From an uncultured Alphaproteobacteria bacterium (lineage in GTDB: Bacteria > Pseudomonadota > Alphaproteobacteria > MPNO01 > UBA2964), in assembly GCA_943787225.1 (NCBI GenBank), contig CALSLP010000001.1, positions 310,001 to 374,000 of the forward strand: 64,000 nt of DNA. The letters run 5' to 3'. The notes below the pieces were generated by a model that was given only the letters and a program-made list of their open reading frames with translations, did not search any database and was not told where the DNA came from. A program made the position numbers and the translations under genes. This document shows, piece after piece, positions 8,895-17,145 of this stretch; the stretch's first letter is position 1, and every line of letters begins with the position of its first letter.

Positions 8895-10184
8895 TTAGCT
8901 TTTACAGTCGATTTTCTTCGCTTCTGAACCCGCGGACGGATACAGGAAGGTGCAGGTCATCCCAAGCTTGATAGCCTTACGCTTAACCTTCTTGCCATTC
9001 ACCGTCACCTTTGTCCGGGAACCGGATACCTTGGCTTTTACCTCCTTGCCTTTGTAGGAAATCCATATTTGGCGATTCTTTTTCTTGGTTTGCGTCACCT
9101 TGCCGGTATGGCTGACCATCTTAAAGACGATTTTGCCCTTCTCACCTTTGTAGATCAGCGCCTCTTTAAGGCCGGCGATGACTGTCGCATCGGCTTTGGT
9201 TACCCGACCGATCAAAGCTTGAACATCTTCACCCGTAACCGGGTTTAGTTCACGACCAAGCTTCAGGATGGCTTTGGAGAACGTGGGATCCGCCGCCATT
9301 TTGTTGAAGGCAACCCGCAAGGCTTTAACACGGGCTTTTGGAACCCCTGGCGGTGCAACAAACGGTCGACCCATTTCAAGACGCGCATCATTCAACTCCA
9401 TGATCGCCTTCTCCTTGGGGTTGCGCGCCAAATCCGCCGCCAAAGGCACTTGCGGTATTTTCGCATGTTTCCGGGTAGAGGCTTGAACCATAATATTGAC
9501 GAATTCTTTACCGGGCTGGAACCAGCGCTTTTGTGCTGAAGTCAGCGAAGAGTAGGAACCACAAAAACCGTCAAGTTCTTTGCGTTCAACGGCCAACGCC
9601 GTTTCAGTTGATCCGGGATAGCCCGAAATAACCTTGAACTTGAGTCCCAACATATTGTTCAGGAACGTCGGAACCGTTTCACTGTCCGAAGCGATACCCG
9701 ACCCACCCATATGGGTAACCGTGGTTTTCAAATCTTCAAAGGTCTTTGCTTTTGCCCCTTTGCGGACAACACAAATCGTTACTTCATTATTGAGACTGCC
9801 AAGCCAATTGAACTTGTTAGGATCAAACGCCGCGCCTGGACGCCCCATGATGGCATGGAACGGTGCCGTCCGCTGTACATGACCAAATACCGTTCCGTCT
9901 TTAGGGGCTCTGACATACAGGAAATTCGCCGCCCGCAAGCCGCCTGCTCCGGGCATGTTCTGTACAACAGCGCTAGGCTTGCCTGGAAGGAAGCGGACAA
10001 TATGTTCCGCTAATACGCGGCTATACGCATCATACCCACCACCGGCACTCGACGCGACGATCACCCGGAGGGTCTTTCCCTTGTAAAAATCTGCAACGGC
10101 ATCTGCTTGCGCTGCTGTGGCGCTGACGCCGAGCCCAATAGCGGCACCCGTCACCACGGATAAAACTTTCTTAAACGAACCCAT
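8895..10184 (-). CDS. TTT-family (Bug/TctC) substrate-binding protein with extra C-terminal domain
   Basis: 429 aa, about 100 longer than typical Bug receptors. The signal peptide (VLSVVTGAAIGLGVSATAAQA) is followed by the classic Bug opening FYKGKTLRVIVASSAGGGYDAYSR, the VVQNMPGAGGL loop and the GRPFVAPPGVP segment. From about residue 350 on there is an added tail, Lys-rich and beta-rich (KMVSHTGKVTQTKKKNRQIW and onward), with two Cys near the end (MTCTF and IDCKS) that could pair. The ribosome binding site AGGGAGA precedes ATG 10184. There is no adjacent permease, so it is an orphan receptor. The tail could be a small surface- or polymer-binding module; its role is unknown. Confidence 0.85.
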   Translation of the reverse strand: MGSFKKVLSVVTGAAIGLGVSATAAQADAVADFYKGKTLRVIVASSAGGGYDAYSRVLAEHIVRFLPGKPSAVVQNMPGAGGLRAANFLYVRAPKDGTVFGHVQRTAPFHAIMGRPGAAFDPNKFNWLGSLNNEVTICVVRKGAKAKTFEDLKTTVTHMGGSGIASDSETVPTFLNNMLGLKFKVISGYPGSTETALAVERKELDGFCGSYSSLTSAQKRWFQPGKEFVNIMVQASTRKHAKIPQVPLAADLARNPKEKAIMELNDARLEMGRPFVAPPGVPKARVKALRVAFNKMAADPTFSKAILKLGRELNPVTGEDVQALIGRVTKADATVIAGLKEALIYKGEKGKIVFKMVSHTGKVTQTKKKNRQIWISYKGKEVKAKVSGSRTKVTVNGKKVKRKAIKLGMTCTFLYPSAGSEAKKIDCKS

Positions 10185-10317
10185 TAATCACTTCTCCCTG
10201 TTACCCTTTTTTTAAATAGGATGAAAAGACTAGCACGAGGTCGCTCGCTTTCAAGATCAAAACACGGCAAAGTGGAAGGCGAAGTATTGTCTCAGAATCT
10301 TGTCAAAGGCTTGGATC

Positions 10318-10722
10318 ATGAAAATCGACGGTGGTTGCCAATGCGGCACAATCAAATATGAAGCAACGGTAGACCCGGAGAGCTGTGGTATTTGCCACTG
10401 CACCGATTGCCAGAAATTTTCAGGTGGTGCTTTTCGTGTCGGTGTCGTCGCCCAGGAAGAAAACTTTACTTTCCTGTCGGGCACGCCGAAGACCTATGTC
10501 AAAACGGCGGAAAGCGGCAACCACCGGGCGCAAGTGTTTTGCCCCGATTGCGGCACCCATATTTTTTCGACTTCCATTGGTGACGGCCACAAGGAGTTTC
10601 GAATTCGGACCCCGACTGCAAACCAGTGCAGTCAGCTAACGCCAAAAGCACAAGGCTGGTTCCGCTCTGCGCAAAGCTGGGTAACGACGATATCAGCCAT
10701 TCCGAGCCGCGAGAAACAATAA
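10318..10722 (+). CDS. GFA family (glutathione-dependent formaldehyde-activating enzyme/CENP-V fold) protein
   Basis: 134-aa zinc protein from the ATG at 10318 (MKIDGGCQCG). The family Cys pattern is complete: GGCQCG, CGICHCTDCQKFSGGAF and FCPDCGTHIF. These Cys residues bind two zinc ions in the CENP-V/Gfa fold. The C-terminus ends with the usual GWFRSAQSWV...IPSREKQ-type segment. Members catalyse or bind glutathione-aldehyde adducts, but most have no proven substrate. It is a single gene, divergent from the TTT receptor at 10184. Confidence 0.88.
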   Translation: MKIDGGCQCGTIKYEATVDPESCGICHCTDCQKFSGGAFRVGVVAQEENFTFLSGTPKTYVKTAESGNHRAQVFCPDCGTHIFSTSIGDGHKEFRIRTPTANQCSQLTPKAQGWFRSAQSWVTTISAIPSREKQ

Positions 10723-10732
10723 CAGCTGAAAG

Positions 10733-12553
10733 CTACTCAGCGGCATCGCGGGTCGTATCTTCTCGATCGAACTGAAGCGCCGCCAGACGCGCATAGAGCC
10801 CGCCTTCCGCGATCAACTCGTCATGGGTACCGGTAGCGATTATCCGTCCCTTATCCATGACAACAATGCGGTCCGCTTTCAGCACCGTTGCCAGGCGATG
10901 GGCGATCACCAGCGTCGTCCGGTTGGACATCGCTTTGTCGAGGGCTTGCTGCACACTGCGTTCGCTTTCAGCGTCCAGCGCACTGGTCGCTTCATCTAAC
11001 AGCAGGAGGGGTGCGTTGCGCAAAATAGCGCGCGCAATAGCAATCCGTTGTCTTTGCCCACCAGAGAGCCGAACGCCCTTTTCACCGAGGAAAGAATCAA
11101 AGCCATCGGGTAACGGGTCAAGAAATTCCGTCGCCATCGCAGCATCCGCCGCCACACGAATTTCATCCTGTGACGCTTCAGGCCGCCCATAGCCAATATT
11201 TTCCCAGCCATTGGCCGCGAAGATTACCGCATCCTGTGGCACAATCGCCATGCGCGCCCGTAGCGCATCAAGATCGATATCTCGTAGATTGAGACCCTCC
11301 AGCGTCACAGCGCCTTCTGTAGGGTCGTAAAAGCGCAGGAGCAGCTGAAAGACCGTCGATTTACCGGCACCACTTGGTCCCACCAGCGCCACCGTTTCGC
11401 CAGCTTTAACATCCAGTGTAAAATTCGACAGAGACGGTATTTCTGGTCGGGACGGATAGTGGAAAGTCACGTCATCAAACTTCACTGCCCCCGTTGGCGT
11501 ATCCGGCAAAGGTTTAGAATCGTCTGGTGATCTTAGGGCCGGAATTGTCCCGAGGAGTTCAATAAGTCGTTCGCTAGCACCGGCGGCACGCTGCAGATCA
11601 CCAATGACCTCGCTAATCGCCCCGACGGAGCCGGCAACAACAATCGCATAAAAGACAAAGGCTGATAATTCACCCGCGGTAATACGGCCAGAGATCACAT
11701 CATGGCCACCGAGCCAAAGAATGACCCCAATGGAGACAAACACCAGCATCATCACGGTCGCGGTTAGAAAAGCCCGCGCCCGAATGCGATCAATCGCTGT
11801 GGTCAGAGCTTCGGTTACGCGGTTTCCGAAGATAGCGCGATCAATTTTCTCATGGCCGAACGCCTGCACGATCCGCACCGCATTCAGCGTTTCCTCAATA
11901 AAGGCGCCGACATCAGCAACGCGATCCTGGCTGGCACGCGATAATTTTCTGACCCGCCGGCCAAAGAAAATGATTGGTACAACCACCAACGGCACCACGA
12001 GAAACACCAATCCAGTCAATCTTGGACTCGTGATCACCAGCATCGCGGTGCCACCGGCGAAGAGCAGTAAGTTGCGCAACGCCACCGATACCTGTGATCC
12101 AACAACCGATTGCAACAATGTTGTATCCGTTGTCAGGCGGGATAGGACCTCACCGACCCGAGTTGTTTCATAGAACTGCGAGTCAAGATTGAGGATATGG
12201 TTAAAAACGTCACGTCTTATATCCGCGACAACTTTTTCACCAATCCAGGATACGAGAAAAAATCTGGCATAGGTTGCCGCCGTTAAGGTTGCGATAATCG
12301 CCAACAAGCCAATCAGCGCATTATCCAGCAGATCAGCATTCCCCGCACTGAAGCCTCGATCGACCAGCGCCCGCAATCCGACACCCATCACAAGCACCGC
12401 AGAAGCCGCGACAGTCAGGGCGACGAGGGCTCCCGCAATCGCCGCTTTATAGGGCTTGAGATACGGAATGATGCCCCGCAAGGCACCGACAGAAGCCCGC
12501 GGACGTTCCGCCGCCTCCGATGTTTCAGCTGAGTTTTTTGGCCGCCGCGCCAT
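10733..12553 (-). CDS. ABC exporter, fused permease and ATPase (MsbA/LmrA type)
   Basis: 606-aa half-transporter. The N-terminal 320 residues hold six membrane helices (ABC_membrane domain). The ATPase domain has Walker A GPSGAGKST, the Q-loop IVPQDAVIF, signature LSGGQRQR, Walker B LLLLDEATSALD and the H-loop IAHRLATVL. Such homodimeric exporters flip lipids, lipopolysaccharide precursors or drugs; the sequence alone does not reveal the cargo. The gene stands alone, head-to-head with rpmE across a 160-bp gap, an arrangement I recall as common in alphaproteobacteria. Confidence 0.93.
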   Translation of the reverse strand: MARRPKNSAETSEAAERPRASVGALRGIIPYLKPYKAAIAGALVALTVAASAVLVMGVGLRALVDRGFSAGNADLLDNALIGLLAIIATLTAATYARFFLVSWIGEKVVADIRRDVFNHILNLDSQFYETTRVGEVLSRLTTDTTLLQSVVGSQVSVALRNLLLFAGGTAMLVITSPRLTGLVFLVVPLVVVPIIFFGRRVRKLSRASQDRVADVGAFIEETLNAVRIVQAFGHEKIDRAIFGNRVTEALTTAIDRIRARAFLTATVMMLVFVSIGVILWLGGHDVISGRITAGELSAFVFYAIVVAGSVGAISEVIGDLQRAAGASERLIELLGTIPALRSPDDSKPLPDTPTGAVKFDDVTFHYPSRPEIPSLSNFTLDVKAGETVALVGPSGAGKSTVFQLLLRFYDPTEGAVTLEGLNLRDIDLDALRARMAIVPQDAVIFAANGWENIGYGRPEASQDEIRVAADAAMATEFLDPLPDGFDSFLGEKGVRLSGGQRQRIAIARAILRNAPLLLLDEATSALDAESERSVQQALDKAMSNRTTLVIAHRLATVLKADRIVVMDKGRIIATGTHDELIAEGGLYARLAALQFDREDTTRDAAE

Positions 12554-12712
12554 TCTTTATAAAAATCCCTTAGCTAAACGCAATTTCCACCCTAACAAGC
12601 ATTCCATACGCGTTCCGTCAACGCACAAGCGGCGTTCTTTATTTACTACATTACAAGGCTTGCTCTTGCCCACAATTCTGCTATACAACGCGCGCCCGTT
12701 GCGGAGGAAAAG

Positions 12713-12937
12713 ATGAAAACTGATATCCATCCAGAATACCATGAAATCACTGTCGTTATGACTGACGGCACGACCTATAAGACACGTTCAACCTGGGGCA
12801 GCCCTGGTGACACGATGAAATTGGATATCGATCCCAACAGTCACCCAGCATGGACTGGTGGCGACGCGCGGATCAATAGCCAGGACGGCCAGGTCGCCAA
12901 GTTCAACAAGAAATTTGAAGGTTTCGGCCTGAAATAA
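12713..12937 (+). CDS. rpmE: 50S ribosomal protein L31
   Basis: 74-aa protein [20 protein letters not shown]..., with the L31 hallmarks DIHP near the N-terminus, HPAWTG in the middle and FNKKFEGFG at the end. It lacks the CxxC zinc motif, so it is the zinc-independent C-minus form. The ribosome binding site GGAGGAA is 6 bp before ATG 12713. Confidence 0.97.
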   Translation: MKTDIHPEYHEITVVMTDGTTYKTRSTWGSPGDTMKLDIDPNSHPAWTGGDARINSQDGQVAKFNKKFEGFGLK

Positions 12938-12951
12938 GCCGCTATCGCGGT

Positions 12952-13380
12952 TTAGTTCCCGGATTTTCTGCTATCAGTCGCCAACTGGCGAACCAATGCG
13001 CATGTCCGACGCGACCGGTCAATCAGGCTGCGGACCGTTATTGGCAAGCGCATTAAACCCTCAGCATCCTCAACTACATCGGGTTCCTCGGTCTTATCAC
13101 CGAGATTTCCAGCAGGTTCCGCATTGGCGTCTTCCTGACTAAGTTCGCCGGCTTCGATAGCTTTTTGCAACATCAACCACGCCATCGCGTCGGTTAAGTC
13201 TCGCGTCATACACGACAGCTCCCGCGTCAATCTAAGCTGGTCAGGGGCTTCCAGACCCTCTGCTTCTTCCTGCATGGAACCGGAAATATAGTCCCGGATC
13301 GAAACCAGCAGCGCGTAGGTATCCTGATAGGTCTTTTCTACGAAAGGGTTTATGGATAGGGCGTCAGGCATAGAACTCAT
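12952..13380 (-). CDS. rcdA: DUF1465 protein, regulator of CtrA degradation (RcdA) family
   Basis: 142-aa helical protein. The N-terminal FVEKTYQDTYALLVSIRDYI helix, the central TRELSCMTRDLTDAMAWLMLQKA helix and the C-terminal SLIDRSRRTCALVRQL helix match the DUF1465/RcdA three-helix bundle. RcdA in Caulobacter is a ClpXP adaptor that helps destroy the master regulator CtrA. A Glu/Asp-rich loop (residues about 85-110) separates the last two helices. The gene lies directly downstream, on the same strand, of two putative small RNA genes with CtrA-like promoters, which adds weight to a cell-cycle role. Divergence from Caulobacter RcdA is considerable, so the gene name is provisional. Confidence 0.7.
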   Translation of the reverse strand: MSSMPDALSINPFVEKTYQDTYALLVSIRDYISGSMQEEAEGLEAPDQLRLTRELSCMTRDLTDAMAWLMLQKAIEAGELSQEDANAEPAGNLGDKTEEPDVVEDAEGLMRLPITVRSLIDRSRRTCALVRQLATDSRKSGN

Positions 13381-13430
13381 TATGGTAATTTTGAACCTCG
13401 GTTAAAGCGAAACCGTACAAATTGCACCTG

Positions 13431-13463
13431 AAAAGAAAAAAGAGCCGCCACAAGGGCGGCTCT
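13431..13463 (-). terminator. Rho-independent terminator of small RNA copy 1
   Basis: Perfect 9-bp stem AGAGCCGCC/GGCGGCTCT with a 5-base loop. On the minus strand it is followed by TTTTTCTTTT. Its direction fits minus-strand transcription towards the rcdA-like gene. Confidence 0.85.
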
Positions 13464-13530
13464 AAGTTTAACAGGGAGGCGTCAAAAGGATGGGATGAAT
13501 ATCCATTGACGTGACGGAAGGGAGACCAAC
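13436..13530 (-). ncRNA. Putative small RNA, copy 1 of a tandem pair
   Basis: No protein is encoded here. On the minus strand a transcript starting near 13530 would contain the segment GACGCCTCCCTG, predicted single-stranded, and end in a perfect 9-bp hairpin plus T run. The same unit recurs exactly 200 bp to the right. The stretches 13441-13463 and 13471-13498 are identical to 13641-13663 and 13671-13698. An exposed CCUCCC is typical of alphaproteobacterial small RNAs that can pair with Shine-Dalgarno sequences. A CtrA-like box lies about 30 bp upstream of the inferred 5' end. An alternative is a conserved attenuator leader of the rcdA-like gene that begins 50 bp downstream. Confidence 0.6.
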
Positions 13531-13558
13531 CGTCGAATACAAACCTAGGTTGTTAACC

Positions 13559-13573
13559 TTAACAAAAGGTTAA
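13559..13573 (-). promoter_or_regulatory. CtrA-type box before small RNA copy 1
   Basis: TTAA-CAAAAGG-TTAA on the plus strand (TTAA-CCTTTTG-TTAA on the minus) has the exact TTAA-N7-TTAA spacing of the CtrA consensus. A third TTAA at 13553-13556 forms part of an inverted repeat with it. The position suits control of a minus-strand promoter feeding the small RNA. Confidence 0.6.
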
Positions 13574-13635
13574 CAAAAGTTACTAAATTAAAGTTGACCT
13601 GATGATACATAGGAAAAATTGTTAATACTCTAGAT

Positions 13636-13663
13636 AAAAAAGAGCCGCCACAAGGGCGGCTCT
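13636..13663 (-). terminator. Rho-independent terminator of small RNA copy 2
   Basis: The same 9-bp stem AGAGCCGCC/GGCGGCTCT as in copy 1 (13641-13663). On the minus strand it is followed by TTTTTT (A run at 13636-13640 plus the last stem base). Confidence 0.85.
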
Positions 13664-13735
13664 AGTTTCAACAGGGAGGCGTCAAAAGGATGGGATGAGG
13701 ATCCAATGACGTGATGGATAGGAAAACCTATTCAT
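13636..13735 (-). ncRNA. Putative small RNA, copy 2 of a tandem pair
   Basis: Second copy of the unit at 13436-13530, shifted by exactly 200 bp, with the same terminator hairpin and the same 28-base core (13671-13698). The 5' third differs between copies (GTGATGGATAGG against GTGACGGAAGGG), so the conserved parts are the CCUCCC core and the hairpin, as expected for a functional RNA. A minus-strand start near 13735 is inferred from the TATAGA-like element at about 13746-13751 and the CtrA-like box just upstream of it. Confidence 0.6.
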
Positions 13736-13760
13736 CATCATGAACTCTATAATCTACAGG

Positions 13761-13775
13761 TTAAAGAATGGTTAA
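13761..13775 (-). promoter_or_regulatory. CtrA-type box before small RNA copy 2
   Basis: Minus strand TTAA-CCATTCT-TTAA has exact N7 spacing and the preferred CC after the first half-site. It lies at the same place relative to copy 2 as the box at 13559-13573 does to copy 1 (offset 202 bp). The likely -10 element follows about 10-15 bp downstream. Confidence 0.65.
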
Positions 13776-13831
13776 CGAGATAAATACTTTTAAAATTATC
13801 GTCAATATTTACTAAATAGCGCGCCGCACCG

Positions 13832-14011
13832 CTAACTCTTAAAGAACGCCTCCGCAGCGCTTGCATGCAATTTCTTAGCGGCAATATCGGCCTCAACGCG
13901 TTCGATCTCTGCCTTTAGCTCAGAAATATACTCTTGCAACTGCTCTATCGAGAGAGCTTCAATATCCCGTTGTGTCCAGTCTTTTGGTCGGACAATATCT
14001 TCTTCATCCAT
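13832..14011 (-). CDS. DUF1192 family small protein
   Basis: A 59-aa gene too short for most length cut-offs. The protein opens MDEEDIVRPKDWTQRDIEAL and continues with SIEQLQEYISELKAEIERVE, ending in a helix with AAKKLHASAAEAFFKS. This matches the DUF1192 family, small alphaproteobacterial proteins with an acidic/Pro start and one amphipathic helix. A strong GAGGAGG ribosome binding site sits about 10 bp before ATG 14011. No function is known. It lies upstream of the two small RNA genes on the same strand. Confidence 0.85.
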   Translation of the reverse strand: MDEEDIVRPKDWTQRDIEALSIEQLQEYISELKAEIERVEADIAAKKLHASAAEAFFKS

Positions 14012-14082
14012 AACAGCGCATCCTCCTCTTGCCAGTTTGAATCGAGGGGATTAGACCTGCAACCGTTTTTAACATCCAAATA

Positions 14083-15096
14083 ATGGATTCACCCATGACC
14101 CAAGCTCTACCTCAGGAAATGACGGCAATTGACATCACCGAGCCCGGTGGGCCGGAAGTTCTTAAACCCGGCCAGAGACCACTTCCTGAGCTGCGCGGCG
14201 GCGAGGTTCTTATCAAAGTCGCCGCAGCAGGCGTCAACCGACCCGATGTCATGCAACGGCAGGGCAACTATCCCCCGCCCAAAGGAGCGCCAGACACGCC
14301 CGGCTTAGAAGTTGCGGGGACGATCGTTGCCCTGGCGAATGATGTTACCGAATGGGCAATCGGAGAAGAAGTCTGTGCCCTTGTCGCCGGTGGTGGCTAT
14401 GCCGAATATTGCGCGGCCCCGGCTTTGCAGTGCCTGCCGATACCAAAAGGTATTTCGTTGATTGATGCAGCTGCCCTTCCCGAGACGTTCTTTACGGTCT
14501 GGGACAATGTCTTCACCCGCGGCGGGCTATCTGCAGGAGAAACAATCCTGATTCATGGCGGCTCAAGCGGCATCGGGACGACAGCCATTCAGCTGGCGGT
14601 GGCAATTGGCGCCACAGTCTATGTCACTGCGGGTTCTGACGAAAAATGTGCAGCCTGTGAAAAAATTGGTGCCGTAAAAGCAATCAATTATCGCGATGCC
14701 GATTTCGTCGATGTCATTTTGGACGCTACCGATAAAAAGGGCGTAAACGTCGTCCTCGACATAGTGGGCGGCGATTATGTTGCCCGAAACCTGCGCGCCC
14801 TCGCAAAGGGAGGACGGCTGGTACAGATCGCCGTGCAGCATGGCACTAAAGCCGAAATACCGGTCCATGTGATCATGATGAAGCAAATTACCTTTACCGG
14901 ATCGACGCTACGGCCACGGTCCGTTGCGGAAAAAGCATTGATTACTGAGCAACTTCGTGACAAAGCATGGCCTTTAATTGAAGCGGGTAAGGTCAAGCCG
15001 CTGATTTTTGAGCGTTTCCCTCTTGCAGATGCCGCTAAAGCACATGCATTGATGGACAGCAGCGCCCATATCGGTAAAATTGTCCTGACCGTTTAA
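14083..15096 (+). CDS. NAD(P)H-quinone oxidoreductase, PIG3 type (zinc-free MDR)
   Basis: 337-aa medium-chain dehydrogenase/reductase without structural zinc. The N-terminal GroES-like part has the family string GVNRPDVMQRQGNYPPPKGA. The Rossmann part has the nucleotide motif HGGSSGIGTTAIQLA (about residues 150-165), and the C-terminal region has the QLRDKAWPLIEAGKVKP segment. This pattern is typical of the PIG3/TIGR02824 group, which reduces quinones with NADPH. The start could be ATG 14083 or the ATG at 14095 (MTQALPQE). Neither has an obvious ribosome binding site. Confidence 0.9.
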   Translation: MDSPMTQALPQEMTAIDITEPGGPEVLKPGQRPLPELRGGEVLIKVAAAGVNRPDVMQRQGNYPPPKGAPDTPGLEVAGTIVALANDVTEWAIGEEVCALVAGGGYAEYCAAPALQCLPIPKGISLIDAAALPETFFTVWDNVFTRGGLSAGETILIHGGSSGIGTTAIQLAVAIGATVYVTAGSDEKCAACEKIGAVKAINYRDADFVDVILDATDKKGVNVVLDIVGGDYVARNLRALAKGGRLVQIAVQHGTKAEIPVHVIMMKQITFTGSTLRPRSVAEKALITEQLRDKAWPLIEAGKVKPLIFERFPLADAAKAHALMDSSAHIGKIVLTV

Positions 15097-15220
15097 TAGC
15101 GTGTGCTGATCGAGAGATCGCTTCGCTGTTACGCCCCAGAGCAAGCATTCCGCCTCGCGGTTTGCAGCTGTCGGTCCGGCGGCTGGGGTGTCGCGTGTGC
15201 CCGAAAACAAAGGAGAGACC

Positions 15221-16072
15221 ATGAGTCAGGTCCTTATGCCAAAAGCAACGGCTGTTTGGCTAATTGATAATACAGCGCTGACCTTCGATCAGGTGGCGGA
15301 TTTTTGTGGATTGCATCCTCTCGAAGTGCAGAGCATCGCTGACGGCGATGCGGCTGTTGGGATGGTCGGCTATGACCCGATCACGAATGGGCAATTGACC
15401 AAAGAAGAGATCGAGCGCTGCGCCACTGATGCCGAAGCCCGGTTGGAGCTCGCAGAGGTCAATGTTCCACGCCCGATTGCCCGCACCAAAGGGCCGCGCT
15501 ATACACCCGTCGCGCGCCGTCAGGACCGTCCTGATGCCATTGCCTGGTTAGTTCGTAATTTCCCCCAGCTGTCCGACGGACAAATTTCTAAACTGGTGGG
15601 AACGACCAAACCGACGATCAATGGCGTTCGCGAACGGACCCATTGGAATATGAACAACATCAAGCCACGTGACCCGGTCGCGCTTGGGCTTGTCGCCCGT
15701 GATGATTTAACGGCTGCTATCGAAAAAGCGAACCGTGCAGTCGAACGCGCCGAAAAACGCAAGGCTAAGGAAGCTGGTATTACCCTGCCTGTAGCCGCGG
15801 CAGCTGAAGAGCCTGCAGCAGAACCGATTGCAACAATTGTCGACATGCCCGTGGAAGAACCCGCCGCTGAGCCATCAATTGATCCCGATGTCGTATTCGC
15901 GCCGCGACCCAGCGCTGAGCCTCCGGCAGAACCCGAAGCTGAAGCACCGGCCGCAGAAGCTGCTGTTGAAGATGATGGCAATCCGTTTGCTGCACTCGGT
16001 AGCTTACTACCAGCCGGTAGCGCCTCTTCGGCAGATGACCAGAGCGACGACTCCGAAGAAAAGCAGGATTAA
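15221..16072 (+). CDS. trcR: Cell cycle transcriptional regulator TrcR (DUF1013)
   Basis: 283-aa protein from ATG 15221, preceded by the strong site AAAGGAGAG. The first 160 residues are the DUF1013 domain: MPKATAVWLIDNTALTFDQV, a helix-turn-helix-like DFCGLHPLEVQSIADG, then RPDAIAWLVRNFPQLSDGQI and KLVGTTKPTINGVRERTHWN. The rest is a long Ala/Glu/Pro-rich disordered tail ending in acidic residues. DUF1013 proteins are named TrcR in alphaproteobacteria and act in cell-cycle transcription. It sits near the rcdA-like and DUF1192 genes. Confidence 0.88.
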   Translation: MSQVLMPKATAVWLIDNTALTFDQVADFCGLHPLEVQSIADGDAAVGMVGYDPITNGQLTKEEIERCATDAEARLELAEVNVPRPIARTKGPRYTPVARRQDRPDAIAWLVRNFPQLSDGQISKLVGTTKPTINGVRERTHWNMNNIKPRDPVALGLVARDDLTAAIEKANRAVERAEKRKAKEAGITLPVAAAAEEPAAEPIATIVDMPVEEPAAEPSIDPDVVFAPRPSAEPPAEPEAEAPAAEAAVEDDGNPFAALGSLLPAGSASSADDQSDDSEEKQD

Positions 16073-16110
16073 AGTAGGCGCGGACGCTCCGCCTCTACAA
16101 CAGCTGATCA

Positions 16111-17133
16111 ATGGCAAACAAGCCAGATTACCCATTCGACCGGCTTGAATATGGCGAGACCAAGGAAGTGGTTCCCGGTATCCATTGGATCCGAATGCCG
16201 CTTCCCTTCGCCCTTAACCACATAAATTTGTGGCTGATTGCCGATGGTGACGGCTGGACCATCATCGATACTGGCTACAATACCGATGAAACCCGGCAAG
16301 TTTGGGAAAACGTCTTTGACGAACTCCTGGATGGCAAACCGGTTAAACGCATTATCGTCACGCATTTTCACCCCGATCACGTTTCTCTGGCGGGCTGGCT
16401 TCTCGAGAAATGGGATGCGCCTATCTGGATGACCTATTCAGAATGGATGCAGGCCCAACTCAACCGCTATGGTGGTCCAACTGCCGATATCGATGCCCGC
16501 ATGGAATTCTATATCGAGCATGGCATGGAGCCGTCCGGGATTGATGGATATCGCGAAACCCGGCCCGATTTCTCGAAGATTATCCTGCCATTGCCAACAG
16601 GCTTCCGTCGGATGGTCGACGGCGAGGCGTTTCCCATCGGCGACCATAACTGGCGTGTCATTACCGGTGCCGGCCATTCGCCTGAACACGCGGCGCTCTG
16701 GTGCAAAGACCTTAACGTCCTGATTTCAGGGGATCAGGTACTACCCCGCATATCCACCAATGTAAGCCTGCAATGCAATGAGCCCGAAGGCAATCCGCTG
16801 CAGCTCTATCTCGATAGCCTCGAAAAATTTCGTGACCTGCCAAAGGATGCTTTTATCCTGCCATCGCATGACCGGCCTTTTTATGGGCTTCATGACCGGA
16901 TCGATGCTCTGGGTGAGCATCACGCCGACAGGCTCGATGCCGCGGCAGAGGCCTGCGCGGAGCCCAAAACCTCCCGCGAGCTGATCCCCTTTTTGTTTAA
17001 GCGTGAGCTGGACCGCCATCAGCTCGGCTTTGCCATCGGCGAAGCAATGGCCCATGCCAATTATCTCGTCGCTGTGGGTCGCTTATCTAAAGCGCGCGAC
17101 GAGAACGGCCTTATCCGCTATTCGCAAATTTAA
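16111..17133 (+). CDS. MBL-fold metallo-hydrolase
   Basis: 340 aa with the metallo-beta-lactamase core. The binuclear metal motif H85-F-H87-P-D89-H90 is followed by GAGHSPEHAALWC (third metal His), SGDQVLP (bridging Asp) and a later LPSHDRPFYGL (last His). The C-terminal 80 residues are helical and end with a winged-helix-like segment common in the PksB/lactonase-like group. The substrate is unknown; thioester, lactone or phosphoester bonds are usual. It starts 38 bp after trcR and converges on the oxalate operon with only 12 bp between stops. Confidence 0.87.
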   Translation: MANKPDYPFDRLEYGETKEVVPGIHWIRMPLPFALNHINLWLIADGDGWTIIDTGYNTDETRQVWENVFDELLDGKPVKRIIVTHFHPDHVSLAGWLLEKWDAPIWMTYSEWMQAQLNRYGGPTADIDARMEFYIEHGMEPSGIDGYRETRPDFSKIILPLPTGFRRMVDGEAFPIGDHNWRVITGAGHSPEHAALWCKDLNVLISGDQVLPRISTNVSLQCNEPEGNPLQLYLDSLEKFRDLPKDAFILPSHDRPFYGLHDRIDALGEHHADRLDAAAEACAEPKTSRELIPFLFKRELDRHQLGFAIGEAMAHANYLVAVGRLSKARDENGLIRYSQI

Positions 17134-17145
17134 TGATTTTTGGCT

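Larger units (their letters stand above)
13441..13720. repeat. Two direct repeats of about 80 bp, 200 bp period
   Basis: Units 13441-13520 and 13641-13720 share the terminator hairpin, an identical 28-base core and a less conserved distal part. The spacer between units is AT-rich and holds the promoter elements of copy 1. The pattern suggests a local duplication followed by selection on the RNA core. Confidence 0.9.

Noticed and set aside
13471..13500. GGAGG followed by ATG GGA TGA on the plus strand of both small RNA repeats
   Set aside because: The two-codon mini-frame is present in both copies, but terminators, T runs and CtrA-type boxes all point to the minus strand. I treat the resemblance to a ribosome binding site as the complement of CCUCCC.
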